DNA of 64,000 nt from Nocardia macrotermitis. Lineage in GTDB: Bacteria > Actinomycetota > Actinomycetes > Mycobacteriales > Mycobacteriaceae. The notes beneath the pieces were generated by a model. That model was not told the DNA's origin. It saw nothing but the letters and a program-made list of their open reading frames with translations, and did no database searches. Shown one piece after another: positions 32,709 through 41,744 of this stretch. The stretch spans positions 666,807 to 730,806 of the forward strand of contig NZ_WEGK01000002.1 of NCBI RefSeq assembly GCF_009604405.1, given 5' to 3'. Numbering within the stretch: the first letter of the stretch is position 1; each line of letters opens with the position of its first letter. Both the position numbers and the translations under genes were made by a program.

Positions 32709-35201
32709 TCAGTGTCCGAATCGCAGTGTGACCGAGTCGGATTCGGGGACGCTGCGGCAGGCCAGCACGACGCCGTCGGCGACTTCGGCCGGGGTGAGGG
32801 GTGTCATCGGATCCTCGTCCATGCGGACCGTGCCGGAACATACTGTGGCAATACAGGTTCCGCAGGAACCGCCGAGACAGGAGTAGGGCAGGTCCTCGCG
32901 GTGGGTGAGGGCCGCGTCGAGGATGTGGGAGCCCTGCGGCATGGTGAAGGTCAGGTCGTCGCCGTGGCCGGTGAGGGTTACCGTGCAGGGCGGTCGGTTC
33001 GGTTGTGGGGCTGCGGATTCCGGCTCGCGGGTGTGGAAACGTTCGAGGGCGATGCGGGCCGGATCGACGCCGTTGTCCAGGAGGGTTTCGCGGGCGGCGG
33101 TGAGGAGTTCGTCCGGGCCGCACAGGTACCAGTGGTCGGCGTCGAGTGCGGGGAGTTCGCGGATGTCGGTGCGGCCGTGGCGATATGCGATACCGGGTGT
33201 GGTCGGCGGGAGCGCGTCCGATGGCCGGGACAGGTGGTGGATGACGCGCAGGCGATCGGGAAACCGGGCGGTCAGTGTGGTGAGCAGCCCGTCGAGCATG
33301 ATCGCGGTGTGGTCGCGGCTGCCGTAGTGCAGGGTGAAGCGGCTGTGCGGATCGGCCGCCAGCACCTCGGCGGCGATCGCGGCGATCGGGGTGATCCCGC
33401 TGCCCGCGGCGACGGCGGCATGGTGGCGGGGCCCGGCCGGATCGGTGCGCGCGGTGAACGTGCCCGCCGGTTCGCCGACGTGCAGAACCGTTCCGGCGGT
33501 GAGATTTTCGAGTGCGTACTCCGAGAAGAGGCCGCCGCGTCGACGTTTCACCGCGATGCGTAATCGGCGGGCGTCGGGAGTGTCGCAGAGGGAGTAGCTG
33601 CGCCGGATCGGATGGCCGTCGGCGGTGCCGCGGATGACGACGTGCTGTCCGGCCGCGTACTCGAAGCGGTCCGCGAGACGGTCCGGAATCTCGAATTCGA
33701 TGAGCACGCTGTCGGGGGTGTCGCGTTCGATCGCGCGGACCACGAGCGGGTGGAACCCGTGCGCGGGAGTCTGCGGGATCGGGTCGAATCCATTGGTGCG
33801 CAACGGATATGTGGGCAGCGCGGCCTCGCGTAGCAGGTTCAGGCCGACCATCGCGCCGTTCGCGGCGATACGGGTCAGCAGGGGTGGGCGGGCCACGGTC
33901 AGCGGACTGTCCAGCAGGCCCGCGATACGCGAGATCTGCTGTCCCACAGTGGCATCCCGGGCGCCGATGGCCATCGCCGTGCGCGCGGCCAGACCCAGCA
34001 GCTGGATCGGGAGCTGACCCGTCGCGTCGACGTGCGGCATGGCGAGGTCGAACAGGCGGGTGATCAGCCACGGGTTGTCGATCACCCGCGCGGCGCGGCG
34101 GAAGAATCTGCGCGCGAGATCCCGATCGCCGCCGGCCAGCGCCTTGCGCAACTGCATCGCCTGCAACGCCGAGACCGACATGCCCTGGCCGAATGCCGGA
34201 CTGAAACTGCACACCGCGTCGCCGAGCACGAGCAGGCCGTCGGGGAAACGGGTGAGTCGTTCGTAGCGGCGGCGTTGATTCGCCGGGTAGCGGTAGGTGC
34301 TGATGCCGGTCAGCGATTCGGCCGCGAGCAGGGCCCGCGCGACGTCCGGGGGCGCGACCGAGGCGGCGAAGCGCCAGAAGCCGTCCGGGTCGGTCGGGGG
34401 ATGATCCGCGCCGTAGCCGATCAGGGTCAGGATGTGCTTGCCGTCCTCGACCGCGAACAACGCCAGGCCACGCGCGGGATCCTGGTTCGCGACGACGATC
34501 TCCTTGTCCCCGCCGAGCCGGGCGGCGGCATCGTCCGGCAGGCGGATGTAGCGGCTGGCGTACATCATGTCGATGCGCACGCCCTCCTCGTCGGGGCGCG
34601 GGTAGCCGAGGGTGTCGAGCCAGCCGAGGATCGGACCGTGGCGGCCGAGGCAGCTGACGACCAGGTCGGCGAACAGGTCGTAGGGGGCTTCCTGGTCGGG
34701 CTGCGCTTCGGGTTGGACGCGGACGCCGGTGACGCGGGTTCCGTCGGCGTCGGTCAGCAGGTGCAGCGCGGTGTGGCGGTCCCGGATCTCGACGTTCGGC
34801 AGGGCCCGGACCCGTTGTCGCACACGCCATTCCAGCAGCGGTCGGCTGGCCTGCAACAGGGAGTAGCCGGCGTCGGAGCGGGACAGCGTGTATCCGGCGA
34901 TGCTCATCCGCATCTCGGTCAGCGAGCGGCACTGCACCGCGCCGTCGGCCAGCAGTTCGTCGGTGATGCCCGGAAACAGTTGCGCCAGAATGCGTTCGCC
35001 GCGCGCGAGCAGGGCGTGCACATGCCGGCCCTGCGGTACGCCGCGACGGTCGCCGGGCGCGCTCAGATCGTCGCGTTCGAGCACCGTCACCGTGGCGAAA
35101 CTTTCGCTCAGCACGCGCGCGGTGAGCAGTCCGGCCATGCTCGCGCCGAGCACCACGGCATGGCCGCGTCGCGCCGAATGTGCCTGCCCGCGTGCGGTCA
35201 T
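32709..35201 (-). CDS. Self-sufficient FAD monooxygenase/ferredoxin-reductase fusion
   Basis: An 830-residue two-enzyme protein. The N-terminal half (1 to ~460) is a group A flavin-hydroxylase/squalene-epoxidase-like fold: AVVLGASMAGLLTARVL at the start, GRHGPILGWLD, and LVLGDAVCSFSPAFGQGMS. The C-terminal half is a PaaE/Hmp-type reductase: RRSYSLCDTP (FAD), AAVAAGSGITPIAAI and YLCGPDELL (NAD(P)H), and a 2Fe-2S ferredoxin domain with Cys775, 780, 783 and 815. ATG 35201 has GGAGG 6 bases upstream. It diverges from a TetR gene, a typical inducible oxidation locus. Group A hydroxylases normally take electrons directly from NAD(P)H, so the attached iron-sulfur reductase is unusual. Confidence 0.88.
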   Translation of the reverse strand: MTARGQAHSARRGHAVVLGASMAGLLTARVLSESFATVTVLERDDLSAPGDRRGVPQGRHVHALLARGERILAQLFPGITDELLADGAVQCRSLTEMRMSIAGYTLSRSDAGYSLLQASRPLLEWRVRQRVRALPNVEIRDRHTALHLLTDADGTRVTGVRVQPEAQPDQEAPYDLFADLVVSCLGRHGPILGWLDTLGYPRPDEEGVRIDMMYASRYIRLPDDAAARLGGDKEIVVANQDPARGLALFAVEDGKHILTLIGYGADHPPTDPDGFWRFAASVAPPDVARALLAAESLTGISTYRYPANQRRRYERLTRFPDGLLVLGDAVCSFSPAFGQGMSVSALQAMQLRKALAGGDRDLARRFFRRAARVIDNPWLITRLFDLAMPHVDATGQLPIQLLGLAARTAMAIGARDATVGQQISRIAGLLDSPLTVARPPLLTRIAANGAMVGLNLLREAALPTYPLRTNGFDPIPQTPAHGFHPLVVRAIERDTPDSVLIEFEIPDRLADRFEYAAGQHVVIRGTADGHPIRRSYSLCDTPDARRLRIAVKRRRGGLFSEYALENLTAGTVLHVGEPAGTFTARTDPAGPRHHAAVAAGSGITPIAAIAAEVLAADPHSRFTLHYGSRDHTAIMLDGLLTTLTARFPDRLRVIHHLSRPSDALPPTTPGIAYRHGRTDIRELPALDADHWYLCGPDELLTAARETLLDNGVDPARIALERFHTREPESAAPQPNRPPCTVTLTGHGDDLTFTMPQGSHILDAALTHREDLPYSCLGGSCGTCIATVCSGTVRMDEDPMTPLTPAEVADGVVLACRSVPESDSVTLRFGH

Positions 35202-35250
35202 CGGTGTCCTCCGGCGTCGTGGTGGCGCGTTCGACGATGTGCGAGAACGC

Positions 35251-35303
35251 CGGTTACTGATACTTAACCGAAGAATAGTCTCAGTTAATTGGTTGTCGCA
35301 ACC
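35251..35303. promoter_or_regulatory. Operator-like dyads between divergent genes
   Basis: CGGTTACTGATACTTAACCG (35251-35270) has perfect 6-bp arms, and GGTTGTCGCAACC (35291-35303) has perfect 5-bp arms. Both lie in the 156-bp gap between the fusion oxidoreductase and its divergent TetR gene and are plausible TetR sites. Confidence 0.55.
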
Positions 35304-35357
35304 ATTGTCTTCCGGTTGGCGCACGCCCGAGCGTGGCGTACAGGTAGAAAATGAGGC

Positions 35358-35930
35358 ATGACCTCACCGACACGGTCCTCGGAAGCGCTGCACGACGCGG
35401 CGCTCGAGCTGATCGCCGAGAGCGGTCTGGGCGCTCTGACCATCGGCGGCGTCGCGGAACGCGCGGGCGTTTCGCGGGCGACGGCGTACCGCGAATTCGG
35501 CGACAAGGACGGCCTGCTGGGCACGATCGGCCGCGGCGAGGTGGTCAAGATGATCACCGCGGCCTACACCGCACTGGATCTGTTCGCCCCGCCCGGCCGA
35601 ATCGTCCACGACGTCACCCTTTTCGCGCTCGGCTACCTGCGCAAGCACGCCGCCTTCGGCTACATCCGCGACCATGAACCGGCCTGGCTGATCAATGTCG
35701 CCATCGCCCACGGCAAATCCGAACTCAACCTTGTCGAAACCGTCGCCGCCCTGGCCGCCCCCCTGATCGCCGCCAAGGCCGACGACCACCTCGCTCTGAC
35801 CCCCCTGCAAGCCGCCGAGGTGGTGGTCCGCATCGTCCTGTCCCACGTCCTGCTCGCGCACAGCAACCTCACCGACGAACAGGTCGCCGAAACCGCCACC
35901 CGCGCAGTCGGACTCCCCGTCGAACAGTAA
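35358..35930 (+). CDS. TetR-family regulator
   Basis: A 190-residue protein with an HTH containing AALELIAESGLGALTIGGVAERAGVSRATAYREFGDKDGLL and a helical C-terminal domain. It is divergent from the fused monooxygenase, so it is the likely local repressor. The ligand is unknown, probably an aromatic or polyketide-like substrate of the monooxygenase. Confidence 0.92.
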   Translation: MTSPTRSSEALHDAALELIAESGLGALTIGGVAERAGVSRATAYREFGDKDGLLGTIGRGEVVKMITAAYTALDLFAPPGRIVHDVTLFALGYLRKHAAFGYIRDHEPAWLINVAIAHGKSELNLVETVAALAAPLIAAKADDHLALTPLQAAEVVVRIVLSHVLLAHSNLTDEQVAETATRAVGLPVEQ

Positions 35931-35937
35931 TCCGGGG

Positions 35938-35967
35938 CCTGATACTGATCTTATATTTCGTATCAGG
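35938..35967. repeat. Palindrome CCTGATAC/GTATCAGG at pseudogene boundary
   Basis: A perfect 8-bp inverted repeat (35938-35945 and 35960-35967) with a 14-base A/T-rich loop lies just after the TetR stop and ends on the first base of the truncated ATPase frame. It may be a TetR terminator or a recombination scar. Confidence 0.6.
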
Positions 35968-36971
35968 TGAGTGCCGATCAAGCCACCGAGGCCGAATCGC
36001 TGCGGTATTTCGGTGAAGCGGTTGCCGCGTTCACCGGATCGGCACTGCCCGTCACCTTCGGCGATTGGCGACGAGCGGTCGACGGCCTGCTTGCGGTGAC
36101 GGCCGAGCGCGAGATTCCGGTAGTGATCGATGAGTTCCCGTATCTGGTCAAGGCCACCCCGTCGTTGCCCTCGATCGTGCAGGCCGCGTTGGCTCCGCGC
36201 CGGGCCGAGCGGTTGCGATCACGAGGTCGGTTGTTGCTGTGCGGCTCCGCGCTGTCGTTCATGGGGTCACTGCTGTCCGGTGATGCTCCCCTGCGCGGCC
36301 GGGCGGGCCTGGAGTTGATCGTCCCCACACTGGACCATCGGCTCGCGGCGCAATTCTGGGAGATCGACGACCCTCGACTGGCCGTGCGGGTTCATGCGAT
36401 CGTCGGCGGCACGCCCGCCTGTCGGCGCGAATTCGTGGAGGGCGATACCCCTTCCGGCCCAGCGGATTTCGACGACTGGGTCGGTCGGACCGTGCTCAAT
36501 CCGTCGAGTCCGCTGTTCCGCGAGGCGCGGTATCTGCTCGGTGAGGAGCCGGGGCTGCGGGATCCGGGCCTGTATCACTCGGTGCTTTCCGCTGTGGTGC
36601 ACGGGAATTCGACCAGCGGAGGAATTGCGTCCTTCGTCGGGCGCAAAGCGAGTGACATCGCCCATCCGCTGGACGCAGTACCGGTCGGCTCTGGCAGCGC
36701 CGCGCCGACCGCTTCACCGCCAATGTTCTCGGGCCGCATTTCGAGCAGATCTGCCGGGATTGGGTGGCCGGATATGCGCCACCCGAGGTGTTCGGTGGAT
36801 ATCCGGGCACGGTCGGTAGCGGGGTGGTCAATGATTCCGCCAACCGGACACAGCACGAGGTCGACGTGGTCGTATTCGGTGACGGCCCCGACGGTGGTGA
36901 GGCGTTGCTGTGCGGCGGAATCGGCAGAGGATGTGGTGCTGATCGGGTTGGACGATATCTATCGCCACTGA
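35967..36971 (+). pseudogene. Decayed AAA ATPase (archaeal-type/DUF234)
   Basis: Pieces of one ATPase lie in different frames. From 35967 the frame gives a Walker B-like IPVVIDEFPYLV and SIVQAALAPRRAER, LLLCGSALSFM and the FVGRKASDIAHPL winged-helix start, but the Walker A region is missing. At about 36670 the homology jumps to another frame (LWQRRADRFTANVLGPHFE, VAGYAPPEVFGG, then HEVDVVVFGDGPDGG of DUF234). At about 36906 it returns to the first frame for EDVVLIGLDDIYRH. The N-terminus and at least two internal segments are therefore lost. The family is often linked to mobile or defence regions. Confidence 0.8.
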
Positions 36972-37019
36972 GTTCGTTCAGCTAACTATTCGCAATGGTT
37001 TGCCGGGGGAATTCGGACA

Positions 37020-37059
37020 AAACGGTGGGCACCGACCGGATGGTCGGCGCCCACCGTTT
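37020..37059 (-). terminator. Strong terminator of the LGFP gene
   Basis: The left half AAACGGTGGGCACCGACC (37020-37037) pairs with 37042-37059 in 17 of 18 positions around a 4-base loop. On the minus strand the stem is followed by TTGTCC after CCGTTT, directly past the LGFP stop at 37073. Confidence 0.85.
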
Positions 37060-37072
37060 CACTGTGTGCGAC

Positions 37073-37414
37073 TCAGGCGCGGTTCACCGAGGTGCTGTTG
37101 TCGGCAAACGAGTAGCTGATCGAGCCGTGCTCGAAGTTGCTGACCTTGCCGCCCTCGATGTCCTGCTCGTCGGAGGTCGGGAAGCCGAGCGGGCCGCCCG
37201 CGCCGCCCTCGGCCTCCCAGGCCTTGCGGATCTCGCCGTAGACGGTGAAGGTACCGGTCGCGAGGTTGAAATAGATGACGCCGCCGGTGAATTCCTGGTA
37301 CTTGCCGCCGTTGGGGGCGTCCTGCTCGTCGGAGGTCGGCTCACCCAAGGGGCTCGACGCGCCGCCGGCTTCGTTGTAGTGGTCGCCGATCGTTCCCTTG
37401 ACTTCGAATCCCAT
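37073..37414 (-). CDS. LGFP-repeat protein
   Basis: A 113-residue protein made of two LGFP-type repeats: SPLGEPTSDEQDA with YQEFTGGVIYFN, and GPLGFPTSDEQDI with VSNFEHGSISYSF. LGFP repeats occur in mycolic-acid bacteria and are thought to anchor proteins to the cell wall, as in the mycolyltransferase Csp1/PS1. It starts at ATG 37414 with GGAAGGA upstream. There is no signal peptide in this reading, so how it would reach the wall is unclear. It is monocistronic with its own terminator. Confidence 0.85.
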   Translation of the reverse strand: MGFEVKGTIGDHYNEAGGASSPLGEPTSDEQDAPNGGKYQEFTGGVIYFNLATGTFTVYGEIRKAWEAEGGAGGPLGFPTSDEQDIEGGKVSNFEHGSISYSFADNSTSVNRA

Positions 37415-37865
37415 TCGACTGGTTCCTTCCGTGCAGATCCGTACGTAGTGGCAAACGCCGAGCATCACGCTAGCGCACGTTCAACGATTCCGGGTGGCGA
37501 GTCATGCATCGATCAGCATCCGTACACGCCATGTTCGCTCAGGGCGGATCGTCTCGGTTTCGGGCTCTTCGGAACCTCGCGAGCTATCTACCAGCGTCGT
37601 CGCGGACGTCGCGCTCCCGCGCGGTATTCGAATCCGCTCGCCGGGCCGGACCGATCCGTAATGGACTTGTTATCCAATCCCGTTGGTCGGCACGGTGTTT
37701 CCGGCGCTCGGCGTGGCGGGTCTGAGCCGTGGTCCGACGGGCGCCCGAATGTGCTTGCGTAGCGGTCGATCCGGACATTCGTCGGAAACCGGCCGTGGCG
37801 GTGTCGCGGTGGCTCGTTGATCGGGCTGAAAACAGCTGTACGACAACACTTTCGGTGCAGGCGGA
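37415..37865. other. Intergenic gap without a supported gene
   Basis: 451 bp between the LGFP start and the amidase stop. Frames on both strands are Arg/Pro/Ser-rich and lack ribosome-binding sites. The GC is more mixed than in coding neighbours. No hairpin stood out. Confidence 0.4.
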
Positions 37866-39320
37866 CTACCGGTGTGGCTCCTGGAAACCGCCGATCTCCT
37901 GTTCGAGCAACTCGGCCAGGCGCAGCGGGGTGCGGTCCTCGAACATCGGGCCGATGAGCTGGACGCCGACCGGGAGGCCCTCGGGAGACAGGCCGGTGGG
38001 GATGGCGGTGGCGGGCAGACCGGGCATGGTCGCCACGCCCGGCCAGACGAGTTGATCGCCGAACGGGTGTGCGCTGCCGTCGATATCGATCCGGCGGGTG
38101 CGGATATCGAAGTCGTGGTCGTGCGGAAACGCCGGGGTCGGGGTGATCGGACAGACCACGGCGTCGAATGCGCCGAACACCTCACGCCAGCCCTGACGGT
38201 GCCGCGTGCGCCGGGCGTCGGCGGCCATCCAGTCGCGATGGCTGAATACCGCGCCGCGCAAGCGTTCCGCGTCCACCCCGCGACCGTCGGGATCCAGTTT
38301 CGCGGCGTGCTCGCGCATCGCGTCGTATGCCTGCTCGGGGAATTCGGCGGCGAGATTCGACATCAGCAGTTGGAGGTAGAGCACTCCGGCTTCGGCCAGA
38401 TCGGGCAGCAGCGGACTGTGTCGTTCGACCCGCGCTCCGGCGGCGACGAGCGCGTCGGCGACCCGATTCACCCCGGCCCGCACCGCATTTCCGGTCGGGA
38501 TGAGCGGATGGTCCTCGATGATCAGGACGCGGAAGTCGCCGAGACGCTCGTGTCGCGCGTGCGGTAGCTCGAGCCGGTAGGCGATGCCGTGCGTGAGCGG
38601 ATCGGGCCCGGCCATCACATCCAGCAGCAGCGACAGATCGCGGGCGGAGCGCGCCATCGGCCCGACGACGGCCAGATCGCGATCCGACGGCAGGGCCGGT
38701 GCGGGCGGCGGGACGTGCCCGCGCACCGACGCCAGCCCGAAACTCGGCTTGTGCGAATAGATTCCGCAGAAGTGCGCCGGCACACGCAGCGACCCCGCGA
38801 TGTCCGAGCCGATGGACAACGCGCCGAATCCGCTGGCCAGCGCCGCCGCCGAACCGCCGGAGGACCCGCCCGGCGTGCGGGTGAGATCCCACGGATTGCT
38901 CGTGGCGCCGTAGATCTCGTTGTAACTCTGGATATCTCCGAGCATGAACGGCACATTGGTCTTGCCCAGAATCACCGCGCCCGCCGCCTCGACCCGAGCC
39001 ACCTGCACCGCGTCGTCGGCGGGACGGAAATCCGCGAATTGCGGCATCCCCCAGGTCGTGGGGAATCCGGCGATGTTGTAGGACTCCTTGACCGTCAACG
39101 GAATTCCGAGCAGCGGCCGATCCTCACCCCGGGCCCGCGCCATATCCGCCTCGCGCGCGGCCTCCCGGGCCCGCTCGAAAGTGGGCACGCAGATCGCGTT
39201 GATCGCCGTGTCGTCCCGCTCGATGCGCGCGATCGCCTCGTCGGTCAATTCCGACGAGGTCACCTCACCGGCGCGCAGTGCGGTAACGAGTTCTTCGGCC
39301 GTCCGGAAGCTCCAGTCCAC
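37866..39320 (-). CDS. Amidase (amidase-signature family)
   Basis: A 484-residue protein with the Ser-cisSer-Lys triad: Lys78 in GIPLTVKES, cis-Ser in TPGGSSGGSAAA (about 153-154) and nucleophile Ser177 in GSDIAGSLRVPA. The C-terminus has LPATAIPTGLSPEGLPVGVQLIGP. Amidase-signature enzymes hydrolyse small or aryl amides; the substrate is not readable. It follows the GDSL hydrolase by 36 bases in the same direction, suggesting one transcript. It is not the same lineage as the AtzH-fused amidase at 47172. Confidence 0.93.
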   Translation of the reverse strand: MDWSFRTAEELVTALRAGEVTSSELTDEAIARIERDDTAINAICVPTFERAREAAREADMARARGEDRPLLGIPLTVKESYNIAGFPTTWGMPQFADFRPADDAVQVARVEAAGAVILGKTNVPFMLGDIQSYNEIYGATSNPWDLTRTPGGSSGGSAAALASGFGALSIGSDIAGSLRVPAHFCGIYSHKPSFGLASVRGHVPPPAPALPSDRDLAVVGPMARSARDLSLLLDVMAGPDPLTHGIAYRLELPHARHERLGDFRVLIIEDHPLIPTGNAVRAGVNRVADALVAAGARVERHSPLLPDLAEAGVLYLQLLMSNLAAEFPEQAYDAMREHAAKLDPDGRGVDAERLRGAVFSHRDWMAADARRTRHRQGWREVFGAFDAVVCPITPTPAFPHDHDFDIRTRRIDIDGSAHPFGDQLVWPGVATMPGLPATAIPTGLSPEGLPVGVQLIGPMFEDRTPLRLAELLEQEIGGFQEPHR

Positions 39321-39356
39321 CGGATCGAGCGTACCCGTCGGTCGTGGTCGGACAGG

Positions 39357-40133
39357 TCAGTCGAGTGGACGCAATGTCGGGCGTTTGGCGATGCGACCGT
39401 CGCCGGTGGACGTGCCGCGCAGTCGACGCCACAACCAGGGGCGGACGGTGGCCGCGACCCAAGCGAGTTCGCCGAAAATGTCACCGGCGCGGTGCTTTTC
39501 GGTATTCGGCGGAGGTACGGTCCAGCTGTCGTCGGCGTCGTCGAGGCTCAGGGCTTGCGCCGCTGCCAGGGCGAATCGGTGGTGGCCTTCGGGGGAGCCG
39601 TGTAATCGGTCCGGGCTCCACATGCGCAGGTCGGCCATCGACGGGGCTCCGAACAGGTCGACCAAGTGCAGATCATATCTGTTGGCGCACAGTCGAATTC
39701 GTTCATTGATCAGATCGATGCGGGGGCCGATGAGGCGGGCGGCGAGCGGGACGATGCGACGGGCGTCCGGGAAGGTCGTGGTGACCACCGTCGCGCCGGT
39801 GGCCCTGAGCTTCGCGTACAGCTCCTCCAGAACATCCAGTGCCGCAACGAAATCGGAGCCGGGCGCGGTCACGTCGTTCATCCCCGCACAGATGCCGACC
39901 AGATCGGGCCGCATGGCCAGCGCCGCGTCCAGCTGTTCGTCGCGGATCTCGGCGACGCGGCGGCCGCGGACCGCGAGGTTGGCGTATCCGATCGCCGGAT
40001 TGTCCCGCGCCAGCCGCTCGGCGAAGCGGTCCGCCCAGCCTCGCACACCGGTGTCGTCGGCCCCGTCCCACAGGCCCTCGGTCTGACTGTCTCCCATGGC
40101 GACGAACCGCTCGAATCGGGGTGCGGGTGGCAT
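39357..40133 (-). CDS. SGNH/GDSL hydrolase
   Basis: A 258-residue protein. Block I is FVAMGDSQTEG (Ser16), block II/III are LAVRGRRV and ICAGMNDV (Gly and Asn of the oxyanion hole), and block V is WSPDRLHGSPEGHHR with catalytic Asp and His. ATG 40133 has GGAGG at 7 bases. There is no signal peptide. It is probably a cytosolic esterase or acyl hydrolase co-transcribed with the amidase. Confidence 0.9.
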   Translation of the reverse strand: MPPAPRFERFVAMGDSQTEGLWDGADDTGVRGWADRFAERLARDNPAIGYANLAVRGRRVAEIRDEQLDAALAMRPDLVGICAGMNDVTAPGSDFVAALDVLEELYAKLRATGATVVTTTFPDARRIVPLAARLIGPRIDLINERIRLCANRYDLHLVDLFGAPSMADLRMWSPDRLHGSPEGHHRFALAAAQALSLDDADDSWTVPPPNTEKHRAGDIFGELAWVAATVRPWLWRRLRGTSTGDGRIAKRPTLRPLD

Positions 40134-40223
40134 CGGGCAGACCTCCGGAAGTGAAACAGCAGTGCTCAACACGCTACTCCGCACCCTTCCCGAGCTCATC
40201 CGAGCCCGGGATCGACGCTGTTG

Positions 40224-41606
40224 CTATGCGCGGTCGCGCTGCGCCGGGCTCAAGGCGTCGGGCACGTAGTAACGGTTGTAGAAATCCTCGTCGAGATTGG
40301 CGGCCTGATATGCCAGAACGGTCCGGAAAGGTCCGTTGTCGGCGGGGACGCGACCGTATCGGTTGTGCAGATATTCGAGGTACGCGATCGTCGCGGCAAT
40401 GGCGTTGTCGGAGACCTTCGGAATATCGTTCTGAACGGCCCCGCCGTCGTGCCAGCTGCTCTGCGCGCCACCGTCGCGCAGGGTGCCGCTGCCGGGTGCG
40501 TATTTGAAATCGACGAATGCCAGCACCGCCTCTTCCATATTCCGGTAATAGGGCGGGCAGTACGGCCGCAGCAGCGGTTTCCCCTGGTGCTCGAATCCGA
40601 CGGCGGTCGGCATCGGCATATCGCGACCGGTCAGCGACATGGCCGCGGCCATCAGCGGATTGGCGCCGATGGTGCGGGAGAGGCGCAGGTTCCGCATCCG
40701 GAAGCCGAGTTCCTGATACCAGACGAACGGATGCGCCGCGAAATGCGGGAATCCGCCGAGACCCAGCGCCTGGGTCATCAACCCGAGATTCTGTAGCATC
40801 GCGCCCTGTTCGATGGCGGCGAATTCACGCAGCCAGGTGTCCAGGAATCCGGCGGTGACCACACGGCCCGCCGAGAGATCATCGTTCAGGTGGCCGCCGC
40901 GTGAACGCGCGAATTTCGCCAGACCGGCGGGCTGGAAACGGTTGCGTTCGTCCAGGACGTAGAAACCGAAATCGTCCTCGAACGCCGACAGCAGCAGATT
41001 GATCATCAATGCGGTGAGTTCGGCGACCGGCAGGAAATAGGTGGTCCCCGGCACGTTCGTCGAATACTGGTTGAACGGCGGTACGAACGGCACCTCGCGC
41101 GGCACGTCGACGCGCCGATCGCTGACCCGCACCCGGACGCGGTCGTAGAGCGGGCGCAGTTCGCGGCCGTGCGCGAGCCGGATCAACTCCGGGATCTCGG
41201 CGCGATCCAGATCCTGCGGCCGGCGCACCAGTGAGACGCCCTCGTCGTTGATCACGAACAGCGAAACGCTGTGGATGCCGTCGCCGCTGGCGATGGTGCG
41301 GCCCACGAGTTGCGCGATGATGTTGCCGCCGCCCGCGCCCGGCCGATCACCCTCCTGGTACGGCATCTCGGCCAGCGTGTGTCCGGTGATGCCGCAGGCC
41401 GCGAAGGCCAGGGCGGCTTCCTCGTCGGTGGTCAGCGGTCGCGGCGCCGCGGTGCTGCGGTAGCTGAGCGGGCCGCCGCTGATCTCCATACCCGGTGCGA
41501 ATCGGCGGGAACGCCGCCAGAGTAGGGCGTCCATGAGCGAATAGCCGGACAACCGCGCGTTGATGTCCAGGGTTGTCCGCCCGGTCCGATCCGTGCCGAG
41601 TGTCAT
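40224..41606 (-). CDS. Nitroreductase-like protein of unknown function
   Basis: A 460-residue protein from ATG 41606 (MTLGTDRTGRTTLDIN), preceded by GGGAGAGG. EEAALAFAACGITGHTLAEMPYQ in the N-terminal third and AIEQGAMLQNLGLMTQALGLG in the middle resemble the two FMN-binding/dimer regions of nitroreductase-fold proteins, but the protein is about twice the usual length and the C-terminal third (YCPPYYRNMEEAVLAFVDFK) is unfamiliar. There is no signal peptide. It lies downstream of the dual-HTH TetR gene in the same direction with a 138-bp gap. The function is unknown; an FMN-dependent oxidoreductase is a weak inference. Confidence 0.65.
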   Translation of the reverse strand: MTLGTDRTGRTTLDINARLSGYSLMDALLWRRSRRFAPGMEISGGPLSYRSTAAPRPLTTDEEAALAFAACGITGHTLAEMPYQEGDRPGAGGGNIIAQLVGRTIASGDGIHSVSLFVINDEGVSLVRRPQDLDRAEIPELIRLAHGRELRPLYDRVRVRVSDRRVDVPREVPFVPPFNQYSTNVPGTTYFLPVAELTALMINLLLSAFEDDFGFYVLDERNRFQPAGLAKFARSRGGHLNDDLSAGRVVTAGFLDTWLREFAAIEQGAMLQNLGLMTQALGLGGFPHFAAHPFVWYQELGFRMRNLRLSRTIGANPLMAAAMSLTGRDMPMPTAVGFEHQGKPLLRPYCPPYYRNMEEAVLAFVDFKYAPGSGTLRDGGAQSSWHDGGAVQNDIPKVSDNAIAATIAYLEYLHNRYGRVPADNGPFRTVLAYQAANLDEDFYNRYYVPDALSPAQRDRA

Positions 41607-41744
41607 GCCGAGCCTCTCCCGAAATCTGCTGCTGGAGAGGAATTTAGTGAGGTGTGGAACGCATTCGGTTAACACCGGGTCACCGCTTGTGAACTTTCCG
41701 ATGATGTTTGCTGCGCTGTCGCGGATCGACCCGTCTCGAAAATA

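Noticed and set aside
32317..34932. 871-codon alternative frame over the fusion oxidoreductase
   Set aside because: Arg/Pro/His-rich composition without motifs; the overlapping frame carries intact FAD, NAD(P)H and 2Fe-2S motifs and a ribosome-binding site.
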